Positions 1-10,808 of a stretch of 64,000 bases of DNA are shown here, one piece after another. Source of the DNA: Chlorocebus sabaeus (lineage: Eukaryota > Chordata > Mammalia > Primates > Cercopithecidae); contig NC_132904.1 of the NCBI RefSeq assembly GCF_047675955.1, positions 60,693,435 through 60,757,434 on the forward strand, read 5' to 3'. The notes beneath the pieces were generated by a model. It worked only from the letters and a program-made list of their open reading frames with translations. It did no database searches and had not been told where the DNA came from. How positions within the stretch are numbered: position 1 is the stretch's first letter; every line of letters begins with the position of its first letter. The translations under genes were made by a program, and so were the position numbers.

Positions 1-98
1 TAATTCATCTCACAGAGTTACATCTTTCCCTTCAAGAAGCCTTTCGCTAAGGCTGTTCTTGTGGCATTGGCAAAGGGATATTTAAAGCCCATAGAGGG

Positions 99-115
99 CT
101 ATGGTGAAAAAGGAA
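99..115 (-). other. A-type (pJ-alpha) motif, first of one per monomer
   Basis: The + strand reads ctatggtgaaaaaggaa. Its reverse complement fits the pJ-alpha consensus TTCCTTTTYCACCRTAG at every base. Known: in ape alpha satellite this position holds either the A-type motif or the CENP-B box, which has the consensus YTTCGTTGGAARCGGGA. Seen: nearly every monomer carries an A-type version. 'ctacggtg' also fits, while 'ctatagtg', 'ctatcgtg' and 'ctatgctg' are one-base departures. I found no CENP-B box at this position. Confidence 0.85.
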
Positions 116-312
116 ATATCTTCCGTTCAAAACTGGAAAGAAGCTTTTTGAGAAACTGCTCTGTGTTCTGTTAGTTCATCTCACAGAGTTACATCTTTCC
201 CTTCAAGAAGCCTTTCGCTAAGGCTGTTCTTGTGTAACTGGCAAAGGGATATTTGGAAGCCCATAGAGGGCTATGGTGAAAAAGGAAATATCTTCTGTTC
301 AAAACTGGAAAG

Positions 313-484
313 AAGCTTTCTGAGAAACTTCTCTGTGTTCTGTTAATTCATCTCACAGAGTTACATCTTTCCCTTCAAGAAGCCTTTCGCTAAGGCTGTT
401 CTTTCGGAATTGGCAAAGGGATATTTGGAAGCCCATAGAGGGCGATGTTGAAAAAGGAAATATCTTCCGTTCAAAACTGGAAAG
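313..484 (+). repeat. Representative HindIII-phased alpha monomer (172 bp)
   Basis: This is one full period from AAGCTT to AAGCTT; the sites at 141, 313 and 485 are spaced exactly 172 bp. It serves as a reference phase for the other entries. Frequent variants remove the HindIII site ('aagccttctg', 'aagcgttctg', 'aaggtttctg'). HindIII digestion should therefore give a ladder rather than only monomers. The canonical A-type motif lies in the last third of the unit. Confidence 0.93.
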
Positions 485-1619
485 AAGCTTTCTGAGAAAC
501 TGCTCTGTGTTCTGTTAATTCATCTCACAGAGTTACATCTTTCCCTTCAAGAAGCCTTTCGCTAAGACTGTTCTTGTGGAATTGGCAAAGGGATATTTGG
601 AAGCCCATAGAAGGCTATGGTGAAAAAGGAAATATCTTCCGTTCAAAACTGGAAAGAAGCCTTCGAGAAACTGCTCTGTGTTCTCTTAATTCATCTCACA
701 GAGATACATCTTTACCTTCAACAAGCCTTTCGCTAAGGCTGTTCTTGTGGAATTGGCAAAGGGATATTTGGAAGCCCATGGAGGTCTATGGTGAAAAAGG
801 AAATATCTTCCGTTCAAAACTGGAAAGAAGCTTTCTGAGAAACTGCTCTGTGTTCTGTTAATTCATCTCACAGAGTTACATCTTTCCCTTCAAGAAGCCT
901 TTTCCTAAGGCTGTTCTTGTGGCATTGGCAAAGGGATATTTGGAAGCCCATAGAGGGCTATGGTGAAAAAGGAAATACCTTCCGTTCAAAACTGGAAAGA
1001 AGCTTTCTGAGAAACTGCTCTGTGTTCTGTTAATTCTGCTCACAGAGTTACATCTTTCCCTTCAAGAATCCTTTTGATAAGGCTGTTCTTGTGGAATTGG
1101 CAAAGGGATATTTTGAAGCCCATAGAGGGCTATAGTGAAAAAGGAAATATCTTCTGTTCAAAACTGGAAAGAAGCTTTCTGAGTAACTGCTCTGTGTTCT
1201 GTTAATTCATCTCACAGGGTTACATCTTTCCCTTCAAGAAGCCTTTCGCTAAGGCTGTTCTTGTGGAATTGGCAAAGGGATATTTGGAAGCCCATAGAAG
1301 GCTATGGTGAAAAAGGAAATATCTTCCGTTCAAAACTGGAAAGAAGCCTTCTGAGAAACTGCTCTGTGTTCTGTTAATTCATCTCACAGAATTACATCTT
1401 TACCTTCAACAAGCCTTTCGCTAAGGCTGTTCTTGTGGAATTGGCAAAGGGATATTTGGAAGCCCGTGGAGGTCTATGGTGAAAAAGGAAATATCTTCCG
1501 TTCAAAACTGGAAAGAAGCTTTCTGAGAAACTGCTCTGTGTTCTGTGAATTCATCTCACAGAGTTACATCTTTCCTCTCAAGGAGCCTTTGGCTAAGGCT
1601 GTTCTTGTGGAATTGGCAA

Positions 1620-1700
1620 AGGGATATTTGGAAGCCCATAGAAGGCTATGGTGAAAAAGGAAATATCGTTCAAAACTGGAAAGAAGCCTTCTGAGAAACT
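1620..1700 (+). repeat. Monomer with a 4-bp internal deletion
   Basis: The usual 'aaatatcttccgttc' reads 'aaatatcgttc' here, so four bases (ttcc) are lost near 1667. I saw this deletion nowhere else in the window, so it looks private to this monomer and was not spread by later duplication. Confidence 0.85.
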
Positions 1701-3150
1701 GCTCTGTGTTCTGTTAATTCATCTCACAGAGTTACATCTTTACCTTCAACAAGCCTTTCGCTAAGGCTGTTCTTGTGGAAATGGCAAAGGGATATTTGGA
1801 AGCCCATAGAAGGCTACGGTGAAAAAGGAAATATCTTCCGTTCAAAACTGGAAAGAAGCTTTGTGAGAAACTGCTCTGTGTTCTGTTAATTCATCTCACA
1901 GAGTTACATCTTTCCCTTCAAGAAGCCTTTCGCTAAGGCAGTTCTTGTGGAATTGGCAAAGGGATATTTGGAAGCCCATAGAGGGCTATGGTGAAAAAGG
2001 AAATATCTTCCGTTCAAAACTGGAAAGAAGCGTTCTGAGAAACTGCTCTGTGTTCTGTTAATTCATCTCACAGAGTTACATCTTTCCCTTCAAGAAGCCT
2101 TTCGCTAAGGCTGTTCTTTTGGCATTGGCAAAGGGATATTTGGAAGCCCATAGATGGCTACGGTGAAAAAGGAAATACCTTCCGTTCAAAACTGGAAAGA
2201 AGCTTTCTGAGAAACTGCTCTGTGTTCTGTTAATTCTGCTCACAGAGTTACATCTTTCCCTTCAAGAAGCCTTTCGCTAAGGCTGTTCTTGCGGAATTGG
2301 CAAAGGGATATTTGGAAGCCCAAAGAGAGCTACAGTGAAAAAGGAAATATCTTCTGTTCAAAACTGGAAAGAAGCTTTCTGAGAAACTGCTCTGTGTTCT
2401 GTTAGTTCATCTCACAGAGTTACATCTTTCCCTTCAAGAAGCCTTTCGCTAAGGCTGTTCTTGTGGAATTGGCAAAGGGATATTTGGAAGCACATAGAGG
2501 GCTATCGTGAAAAAGGAAATATCTTACGGTCAAAACTGGAAAGAAGGTTTCCGAGAAACTGCTCTGTGTTCTCTTAATTTATCTCACAGAGTTACATCTT
2601 TCCCTTCAAGAAGCCTTTCGCTAAGACTGTTCTTGTGGCATTGCCAAACGGATATTTGGAAGCCCATAGAGGTCTATGGTGAAAAAGGAAATATCTTCCG
2701 TTCAAAACTGGAAAGAAGGTTTCTGAGAAACTGCTCTGTGTTCTGTTAGTTCATCTCACAGAGTTACATCTTTCCCTTCAAGAAGCCTTTCGCTAAGGCT
2801 GTTCTTGTGGAATTGGCAAAGGGATATTTGGAAGCACATAGAGGTCTATCGTGAAAAAGGAAATATCTTACGGTCAAAACTGGAAAGAAGGTTTCTGAGA
2901 AACGGCTCTGTGTTCTCTTAATTTATCTCACAGAGTTACATCTTTCCCTTCAAGAAGCCTTTCGCTAAGGCTGTTCTTGTGGCATTGGCAAAGGGATATT
3001 TAAAGCCCATACAGGGCTATGGTGAAAAAGGAAATATCTTCCGTTCAAAACTGGAAAGAAGCTTTTTGAGAAACTGCTCTGTGTTCTGTTAGTTCATCTC
3101 ACAGAGTTACATCTTTCCCTTCAAGAAGCCTTTCGCTAAGGCTGTTCTTG

Positions 3151-3167
3151 TGGAATTGGAAACGGGA
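3151..3167 (+). other. Degenerate CENP-B-like half box at a non-canonical position
   Basis: The bases tggaattggaaacggga match 13 of 17 positions of the CENP-B box consensus: the first base and the whole 3' part TTGGAAACGGGA. The essential TTCG at positions 2-5 is GGAA instead. The match lies in the 'aattggcaaagggatat' part of the monomer, not in the A/B-box part where real CENP-B boxes occur. Binding is therefore unlikely and the similarity is probably chance. Weaker versions reading 'ttggcaacggga' lie in the six variant monomers described at 12925. Confidence 0.5.
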
Positions 3168-5040
3168 TATTTGGAAGCCCATGGAGGGCTATGGTGAAAA
3201 AGGAGATATCTTCCGTTCAAAACTGGAAAGAAGCTTTCTGAGAAACTGCTCTGTGTTCTGTTAATTCATCTCAAAGTGTTACATCTTTCCCTTCAAGAAG
3301 CCTTTCGCTAAGGCTGTTCTTGTGGAATTGGCAAAGGGATATTTGGAAGCCCATAGAGGGCTATAGTGAAAAAGGAAATATCTTCTGTTCAAAACTGGAA
3401 AGAAGCTTTCTGAGTAACTGCTCTGTGTTCTGTTAATTCATCTCACAGGGTTACATCTTTCCCTTCAAGAAGCCTTTCGCTAAGGCTGTTCTTGTGGAAT
3501 TGGCAAAGGGATATTTGGAAGACCATAGAAGGCTATGGTGAAAAAGGAAATATCTTCCGTTCAAAACTGGAAAGAAGCCTTCTGAGAAACTGCTCTGTGT
3601 TCTGTTAATTCATCTCACAGAGTTACATCTTTACCTTCAACAAGTCTTTCGCTAAGGCTGTTCTTGTGGAATTGGCAAAGGGATATTTGGAAGCCCATAG
3701 AAGGCTACGGTGAAAAAGGAAATATCTTCCGTTCAAAACTGGAAAGAAGCTTTCTGAGAAACTGCTCTGTGTTCTGTTAATTCATCTCACAGAGTTACAT
3801 CTTTCCCTTCAAGAAGCCTTTCGCTAAGGCTGTTCTTGTGGAATTGGCAAAGGGATATTTGGAAGCCCATAGAGGGCTATGGTGGAAAAGGAAATATCTT
3901 CCGTTCAAAACTGGAAAGAAGCGTTCTGAGAAACTGCTCTGTGTTCTGTTAATTCATCTCACAGAGTTACATCTTTCCCTTCAAGAAGCCTTTTGCTAAG
4001 GCTGTTCTTTTGGCATTGGCAAAGGGATATTTGGAAGCCCATAGAGGGCTATGGTGAAAAAGGAAATACCTTCCGTTCAAAACTGGAAAGAAGCTTTCTG
4101 AGAAACTGCTCTGTGTTCTGTTAATTCATCTCACAGAGTTACATCTTTCCCTTCAAGAATCCTTTTGATAAGGCTGTTCTTGTGGAATTGGCAAAGGGAT
4201 ATTTTGAAGCCCATAGAGGGCTATGGTGAAAAAGGAAATATCTTCCGTTCAAAACTGGAAAGAAGCCTTCTGAGAAACTGCTCTGTGTTCTGTTAATTCA
4301 TCTCACAGAATTACATCTTTACCTTCAACAAGCCTTTCGCTAAGGCTGTTCTTGTGGAATTGGCAAAGGGATATTTGGAAGCCCAAAGAGAGCTATAGTG
4401 AAAAAGGAAATATCTTCTGTTCAAAACTGGAAAGAAGCTTTCTGAGAAACTTCTCTGTGTTCTGTTAATTCATCTCACAGAGTTACATCTTTCCCTTCAA
4501 GAAGCCTTTCGCTAAGGCTGTTCTTGTGGAATAGGCGAAGGGATATTTGGAAGCCCATAGAGGGCTATGGTAAAAAAGGAAATATCTTCCGTTCAAAACT
4601 GGAAAGAAGCGTTCTGAGAAACTGCTCTGTGTTCTGTTAATTCATCTCACAGAGTTACATCTTTCCCTTCAAGAAGCCTTTCGCTAAGTCTGTTCTTGTG
4701 GCATTGCCAAAGGGATATTTGGAAGCCCATAGAGGGCTATGGTGAAAAAGGAAATATCTTCCGTTCAAAACTGGAAAGAAGCTTTCTGAGAAACTGCTCT
4801 GTGTTCTGTTAGTTCATCTCACAGAGTTACATCTTTCCCTTCAAGAAGCCTTTCGCTAAGGCTGTTCTTCTGGAATTGGCAAAGGGATATTTGGAAGCAC
4901 ATAGAGGGCTATCGTGAAAAAGGAAATATCTTACGGTCAAAACTGGAAAGAAGGTTTCTGAGAAACTGCTCTGTGTTCTCTTAATTTATCTCACAGAGTT
5001 ACATCTTTCCCTTCAAGAAGCCTTTCGATAAGGCTGTTGT

Positions 5041-7540
5041 TTTGGCATTGGCAAAGGGATATTTGGAAGCCCATAGAGGGCTATGGTGAAAAAGGAAATA
5101 CCTTCCGTTCAAAACTGGAAAGAAGCTTTCTGAGAAACTGCTCTGTGTTCTGTTAATTCTGCTCACAGAGTTACATCTTTCCCTTCAAGAATCCTTTTGA
5201 TAAGGCTGTTCTTGTGGAATTGGCAAAGGGATATTTTGAAGCCCATAGAGGGCTATAGTGAAAAAGGAAATATCTTCTGTTCAAAACTGTAAAGAAGCTT
5301 TCTGAGTAACTGCTCTGTGTTCTGTTAATTCATCTAACAGGGTTACATCTTTCCCTTCAAGAAGCCTTTCGTTAAGGCTGTTCTTGTGGAATTGGCAAAG
5401 GGATATTTGGAAGCCCATAGAAGGCTATGGTGAAAAAGGAAATATCTTCCGTTCAAAACTGTAAAGAAGCATTCTGAGAAACTGCTCTGTGTTCTGTTAA
5501 TTCATCTCACAGAATTACATCTTTACCTTCAACAAGCCTTTCGCTAAGGCTGTTCTTGTGGAATTGGCAAAGGGATATTTGGAAGCCCATAGATGGCTAT
5601 GGTGAAAAAGGAAATACCTTCCGTTCAAAACTGGAAAGAAGCTTTCTGAGAAACTGCTCTGTGTTCTGTTAATTCATCTCACAGAGTTACATCTTTCCCT
5701 TCAAGAAGCCTTTCGCTAAGGCTGTTCTTGCGGAATTGGCAAAGGGATATTTGGAAGCCCAAAGAGAGCTATAGTGAAAAAGGAAATATCTTCTGTACAA
5801 AACTGGAAAGAAGCTTTCTGAGAAACTGCTCTGTGTTCTGTTAATTCATCTCACAGGGTTACATCTTTCCCTTCAAGAAGCCTTTCTCTAAGGCTGTTCT
5901 TGTGGAATTGGCAAAGGGATATTTGGAAGCCCATAGAGGGCTTTGGTGAAAAAGGAAATATCTTACGGTCAAAACTGGAAAGAAGCTTTCTGAGAAACTG
6001 CTCTGTGTTCTCTTAATTTATCTCACAGAGTTACATCTTTCCCTTCAAGAAGCCTTTCGCTAAGGCTGTTCTTGTGGAATTGGCAAAGGGATATTTGGAA
6101 GCCCAAAGAGAGCTATAGTAAAAAAGGAAATATCTTCTGTTCAAAACTGGAAAGAAGCTTTCTGAGAAACTTCTCTGTGTTCTGTTAATTCATCTCACAG
6201 AGTTACATCTTTCCCTTCAAGAAGCCTTTCGCTAAGGCTGTTCTTGTGGAATAGGCGAAGGGATATTTGGAAGCCCATAGAGGGCTATGGTAAAAAAGGA
6301 AATATCTGCCGTTCAAAACTGGAAAGAAGCTTTCTGAGAAACTGCTCTGTGTTCTGTTAGTTCATCTCACAGAGTTACATCTTTCCCTTCAAGAAGCCTT
6401 TCGCTACGGCTGTTCTTGTGGAATTGGCAAAGGGATATTTGGAAGCACATAGAGGGCTATCGTGAAAAAGGAAATATCTTACGGTCAAAACTGGAAAGAA
6501 GGTTTCTGAGAAACTGCTCTGTGTTCTCTTAATTTATCTCACAGAGTTACATCTTTCCCTTCAAGAAGCCTTTCGATAACGCTGTTCTTGTGGAATTGGC
6601 AAAGGGATATTTGGAAGCCCATAGAGGGCTATGGGGAAAAAGGAAATATCTTCCGTTCAAAACTGGAAGGAAGCGTTCTGAGAAACTGCTCTGTGTTCTG
6701 TTAATTCATCTCACAGAGTTACATCTTTCCCTTCAAGAAGCCTTTCGCTAAGACTGTTCTTGTGGCATGGCCAAAGGGATATTTGGAAGCCCATAGAGGT
6801 CTCGGTGAAAAAGGAAATATCTTCCGTTCAAAACTGGAAAGAAGCTTTCTGAGAAACTGCTCTGTGTTCTGTTAGTTCATCTCACAGAGTTACATCTTTA
6901 TCTTCAAGAAGCCTTTCGCTAAGGCTGTTCTTGTGGAATTGGCAAAGGGATATTTGGAAGCACATAGAGGTCTATCGTGAAAAAGGAAATATCTTACGGT
7001 CAAAACTGGAAAGAAGGTTTCTGAGAAACGGCTCTGTGTTCTCTTAATTTATCTCACAGAGTTACATCTTTCCCTTCAAGAAGCCTTTCGATAAGGCTGT
7101 TCTTGTGGAATTGGCAAAGGGATATTTGGAAGCCCATAGAGGGCTATGGTGAAAAAGGAAATATCTTCCGTTCAAAACTGGAAAGAAGCTTTCTGAGAAA
7201 CTGCTCTGTGTTCTGTTAATTCATCTCACAGAGTTACATCTTTCCCTTCAAGAAACCTTTCGCTAAGGCTGTTGTTCTGGAATTGGCAAAGCGATATTTG
7301 GAAGCCCATAGAGGGCTATGGTGAAAAAGGAAATATCTTCCGTTCAAAACTGGAAAGAAGCTTTCTGAGAAACTGCTCTGTGTTCTGTTAATTCATCTCA
7401 CAGAGTTACATCTTTCCCTTCAAGAATCCTTTCGATAAGGCTGTTCTTGTGGAATTGGCAAAGGGATATTTGGAAGCCCATAGAGGGCTATAGTGAAAAA
7501 GGAAATATCTTCTGTTCAAAACTGGAAAGAAGCTTTCTGA
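5041..7540 (+). repeat. 18/19-monomer-spaced duplicate, left copy
   Basis: This block matches 8141-10808. The spacing is 3,095 bp up to about 5580 and 3,267-3,268 bp afterwards, because one monomer (right copy, about 8680-8850) is missing here. Shared rare variants include 'aactgtaaag' (5458 and 8553), 'catagatggctatgg' with 'aaataccttcc' (about 5590 and 8857), 'aatatctgcc' (6301 and 9568), 'cgataacgctg' (about 6574 and 9841) and 'gttgttctggaattgg' (about 7270 and 10540). A private one-base loss near 6802 ('gaggtctcggtg' for 'gaggtctatggtg') shifts the spacing by 1 bp. The similarity stops near 7540. Confidence 0.83.
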
Positions 7541-8140
7541 GAAACTGCTCTGTGTTCTGTTAATTCATCTCACAAAGTTACATCTTTACCTTGAACAAGC
7601 CTTTCGCTAAGGCTGTTCTTGTGGAATTGGCAAAGGGATATTTGGAAGCCCATGGAGGTCTATGGTGAAAAAGGAAATATCTTCCGTTCAAAACTGGAAA
7701 TAAGCTTTCTGAGAAACTGCTCTGTGTTCTGTTAATTCATCTCACAGAGTTACATCTTTCCCTTCAAGAAGCCTTTCGCTAAGGCTGTTCTTGTGGAATT
7801 TGCAAAGTGATATTTGGAAGCCCATAGAGGGCTATGGTGAAAAAGGAAATATCTTCTGTTCAAAACTGGAAAGAAGCCTTCTGAGAAACTGCTCTGTGTT
7901 CTGTTAATTCATCTCACAGAGTTACATCTTTCCCTTCAAGAAGCCTTTCGCTAAGGCTGTTCTTGTGGAATTGGCAAAGGGATATTTGGAAGCCCATAGA
8001 GGGCTATGGTGAAAAAGGAAATATCTTCCGTTCAAAACTGGAAAGAAGCGTTCTGAGAAACTGCTCTGTGTTCTGTTAATTCATCTCACTGAGTTACATC
8101 TTTCCCTTCAAGAAGCCTTTTGCTAAGGCTGTTCTTTTGG
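7541..8140 (+). repeat. Inter-duplicate alpha segment with relocated patch
   Basis: This stretch separates the two 18/19-monomer duplicates. Positions about 7560-7960 match about 11688-12088 at a spacing of 4,128 bp, exactly 24 monomers. The shared markers are 'taccttgaacaagcc' (about 7588 and 11716) and 'gaatttgcaaagtgata' (about 7796 and 11924). The rest is close to the array consensus. Confidence 0.75.
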
Positions 8141-10808
8141 CATTGGCAAAGGGATATTTGGAAGCCCATAGAGGGCTATGGTGAAAAAGGAAATACCTTC
8201 CGTTCAAAACTGGAAAGAAGCTTTCTGAGAAACTGCTCTGTGTTCTGTTAATTCTGCTCACAGAGTTACATCTTTCCCTTCAAGAATCCTTTTGATAAGG
8301 CTGTTCTTGTGGAATTGGCAAAGGGATATTTTGAAGCCCATAGAGGGCTATAGTGAAAAAGGAAATATCTTCTGTTCAAAACTGGAAAGAAGCTTTCTGA
8401 GTAACTGCTCTGTGTTCTGTTAATTCATCTAACAGGGTTACATCTTTCCCTTCAAGAAGCCTTTCGCTAAGGCTGTTCTTGTGGAATTGGCAAAGGGATA
8501 TTTGGAAGCCCATAGAAGGCTATGGTGAAAAAGGAAATATCTTCCGTTCAAAACTGTAAAGAAGCCTTCTGAGAAACCCCTCTGTGTTCTGTTAATTCAT
8601 CTCACAGAATTACATCTTTACCTTCAACAAGCCTTTCGCTAAGGTTGTTCTTGTGGAATTGGCAAAGGGATATTTGGAAGCCCGTGGAGGTCTATGGTGA
8701 AAAAGGAAATATCTTCCGTTCAAAACTGGAAAGAAGCTTTCTGAGAAACTGCTCTGTGTTCTGTGAATTCATCTCACAGAGTTACATCTTTCCCTTCAAG
8801 AAGCCTTTCGCTAAGGCTGTTCTTTTGGCATTGGCAAAGGGATATTTGGAAGCCCATAGATGGCTATGGTGAAAAAGGAAATACCTTCCGTTCAAAACTG
8901 GAAAGAAGCTTTCTGAGAAACTGCTCTGTGTTCTGTTAATTCTGCTCACAGAGTTACATCTTTCCCTTCAAGAAGCCTTTCGCTAAGGCTGTTCTTGCGG
9001 AATTGGCAAAGGGTTATTTGGAAGCCCAAAGAGAGCTATAGTGAAAAAGGAAATATCTTCTGTTCAAAACTGGAAAGAAGCTTTCTGAGAAACTGCTCTG
9101 TGTTCTGTTAATTCATCTCACAGGGTTACATCTTTCCCTTCAAGAAGCCTTTCTCTAAGGCTCTTCTTGTGGAATTGGCAAAGGGATATTTGGAAGCCCA
9201 TAGAGGGCTTTGGTGAAAAAGGAAATATCTTACGGTCAAAACTGGAAAGAAGCTTTCTGAGAAACTGCTCTGTGTTCTCTTAATTTATCTCACAGAGTTA
9301 CATCTTTCCCTTCAAGAAGCCTTTCGCTAAGGCTGTTCTTGTGGAATTGGCAAAGGGATATTTGGAAGCCCAAAGAGAGCTATAGTGAAAAAGGAAATAT
9401 CTTCTGTTCAAAACTGGAAAGAAGCTTTCTGAGAAACTTCTCTGTGTTCTGTTAATTCATCTCACAGAGTTACATCTTTCCCTTCAAGAAGCCTTTCGCT
9501 AAGGCTGTTCTTGTGGAATAGGCGAAGGGATATTTGGAAGCCCATAGAGGGCTATGGTAAAAAAGGAAATATCTGCCGTTCAAAACTGGAAAGAAGCTTT
9601 CTGAGAAACTGCTCTGTGTTCTGTTAGTTCATCTCACAGAGTTACATCATTCCCTTCAAGAAGCCTTTCGCTAAGGCTGTTCTTGTGGAATTGGCAAAGG
9701 GATATTTGGAAGCACATAGAGGGCTATCGTGAAAAAGGAAATATCTTACGGTCAAAACTGGAAAGAAGGTTTCTGAGAAACTGCTCTGTGTTCTCTTAAT
9801 TTATCTCACAGAGTTACATCTTTCCCTTCAAGAAGCCTTTCGATAACGCTGTTCTTGTGGAATTGGCAAAGGGATATTTGGAAGCCCATAGAGGGCTATG
9901 GGGAAAAAGGAAATATCTTCCGTTCAAAACTGGAAGGAAGCGTTCTGAGAAACTGCTCTGTGTTCTGTTAATTCATCTCACAGAGTTACATCTTTCCCTT
10001 CAAGAAGCCTTTCGCTAAGACTGTTCTTGTGGCATGGCCAAAGGGATATTTGGAAGCCCATAGAGGTCTATGGTGAAAAAGGAAATATCTTCCGTTCAAA
10101 ACTGGAAAGAAGCTTTCTGAGAAACTGCTCTGTGTTCTGTTAGTTCATCTCACAGAGTTACATCTTTTTCTTCAAGAAGCCTTTCGCTAAGGCTGTTCTT
10201 GTGGAATTGGCAAAGGGATATTTGGAAGCACATAGAGGTCTATCGTGAAAAAGGAAATATCTTACGGTCAAAACTGGAAAGAAGGTTTCTGAGAAACGGC
10301 TCTGTGTTCTCTTAATTTATCTCACAGAGTTACATCTTTCCCTTCAAGAAGCCTTTCGATAAGGCTGTTCTTGTGGAATTGGCAAAGGGATATTTGGAAG
10401 CCCATAGAGGGCTATGGTGAAAAAGGAAATATCTTCCGTTCAAAACTGGAAAGAAGCTTTCTGAGAAACTGCTCTGTGTTCTGTTAATTCATCTCACAGA
10501 GTTACATCTTTCCCTTCAAGAAACCTTTCGCTAAGGCTGTTGTTCTGGAATTGGCAAAGCGATATTTGGAAGCCCATAGAGGGCTATGGTGAAAAAGGAA
10601 ATATCTTCCGTTCAAAACTGGAAAGAAGCTTTCTGAGAAACTGCTCTGTGTTCTGTTAATTCATCTCACAGAGTTACATCTTTCCCTTCAAGAATCCTTT
10701 CGATAAGGCTGTTCTTGTGGAATTGGCAAAGGGATATTTGGAAGCCCATAGAGGGCTATAGTGAAAAAGGAAATATCTTCTGTTCAAAACTGGAAAGAAG
10801 CTTTCTGA
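8141..10808 (+). repeat. 18/19-monomer-spaced duplicate, right copy
   Basis: This is the partner of 5041-7540 and one monomer longer. The extra monomer carries 'cccgtggaggtctatgg' and 'ctgtgaattc' (about 8680-8850), a type also found at about 1465, 14525 and 21059. Its right part, about 8850-10370, is the module that was incorporated into the 38-monomer unit further right. A private change is 'catctttttcttc' at 10161, where other copies read 'catctttatcttc'. Confidence 0.83.
8850..10370 (+). repeat. Nine-monomer module M, five copies in the window
   Basis: A run of about nine monomers occurs in the same order at about 5580-7100, 8850-10370, 17444-18964, 23978-25498 and 39112-40632. The marker order is: 'catagatggctatgg', 'cttgcggaattgg', 'ctttctctaagg', 'gaataggcgaaggg' followed by 'ctatggtaaaaaagg', 'ctatcgtg' with 'tcttacggtc', 'ataacgctg', 'gtggcatggccaaagg', and 'gagaaacggctctg'. 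The 8850 and 17444 copies are spaced 8,594 bp, 50 monomers less 6 bp. The module appears to be an ancestral building block that predates the 38-monomer unit. Confidence 0.78.

Larger units (their letters stand above)
1..5040 (+). repeat. Mosaic alpha block A1 (about 29 monomers)
   Basis: These monomers do not form one simple higher-order unit but share patches with distant parts of the window. Positions 1 to about 880 reappear at about 12020-12740, marked by 'gatatttaaagccc' (81 and 12113) and 'gggcgatgttg' (about 440 and 12300). The spacing drops from 12,032 to 11,860 bp because one monomer is missing on the right. Positions about 1130-1660 reappear at about 13330-14690, and both contain the EcoRI-creating 'ctgtgaattc' (1543 and 14605). 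Distinct sub-variants within the block are 'ctatcgtg' with 'tcttacggtc' (from about 2506) and 'tcttttggcattgg' (about 2115 and 4006). No non-satellite sequence is present. Confidence 0.8.

Noticed and set aside
574..861. Open frames of about 60-95 codons sharing the peptide words WNWQRDIWKP and EKGNIFRSKLERS, across the whole window
   Set aside because: Each is one or two monomers in frame. 172 is not a multiple of 3, so frames rotate from monomer to monomer and end at recurring stops. The start codons are not conserved in context. They are repeat shadows, not a gene family.
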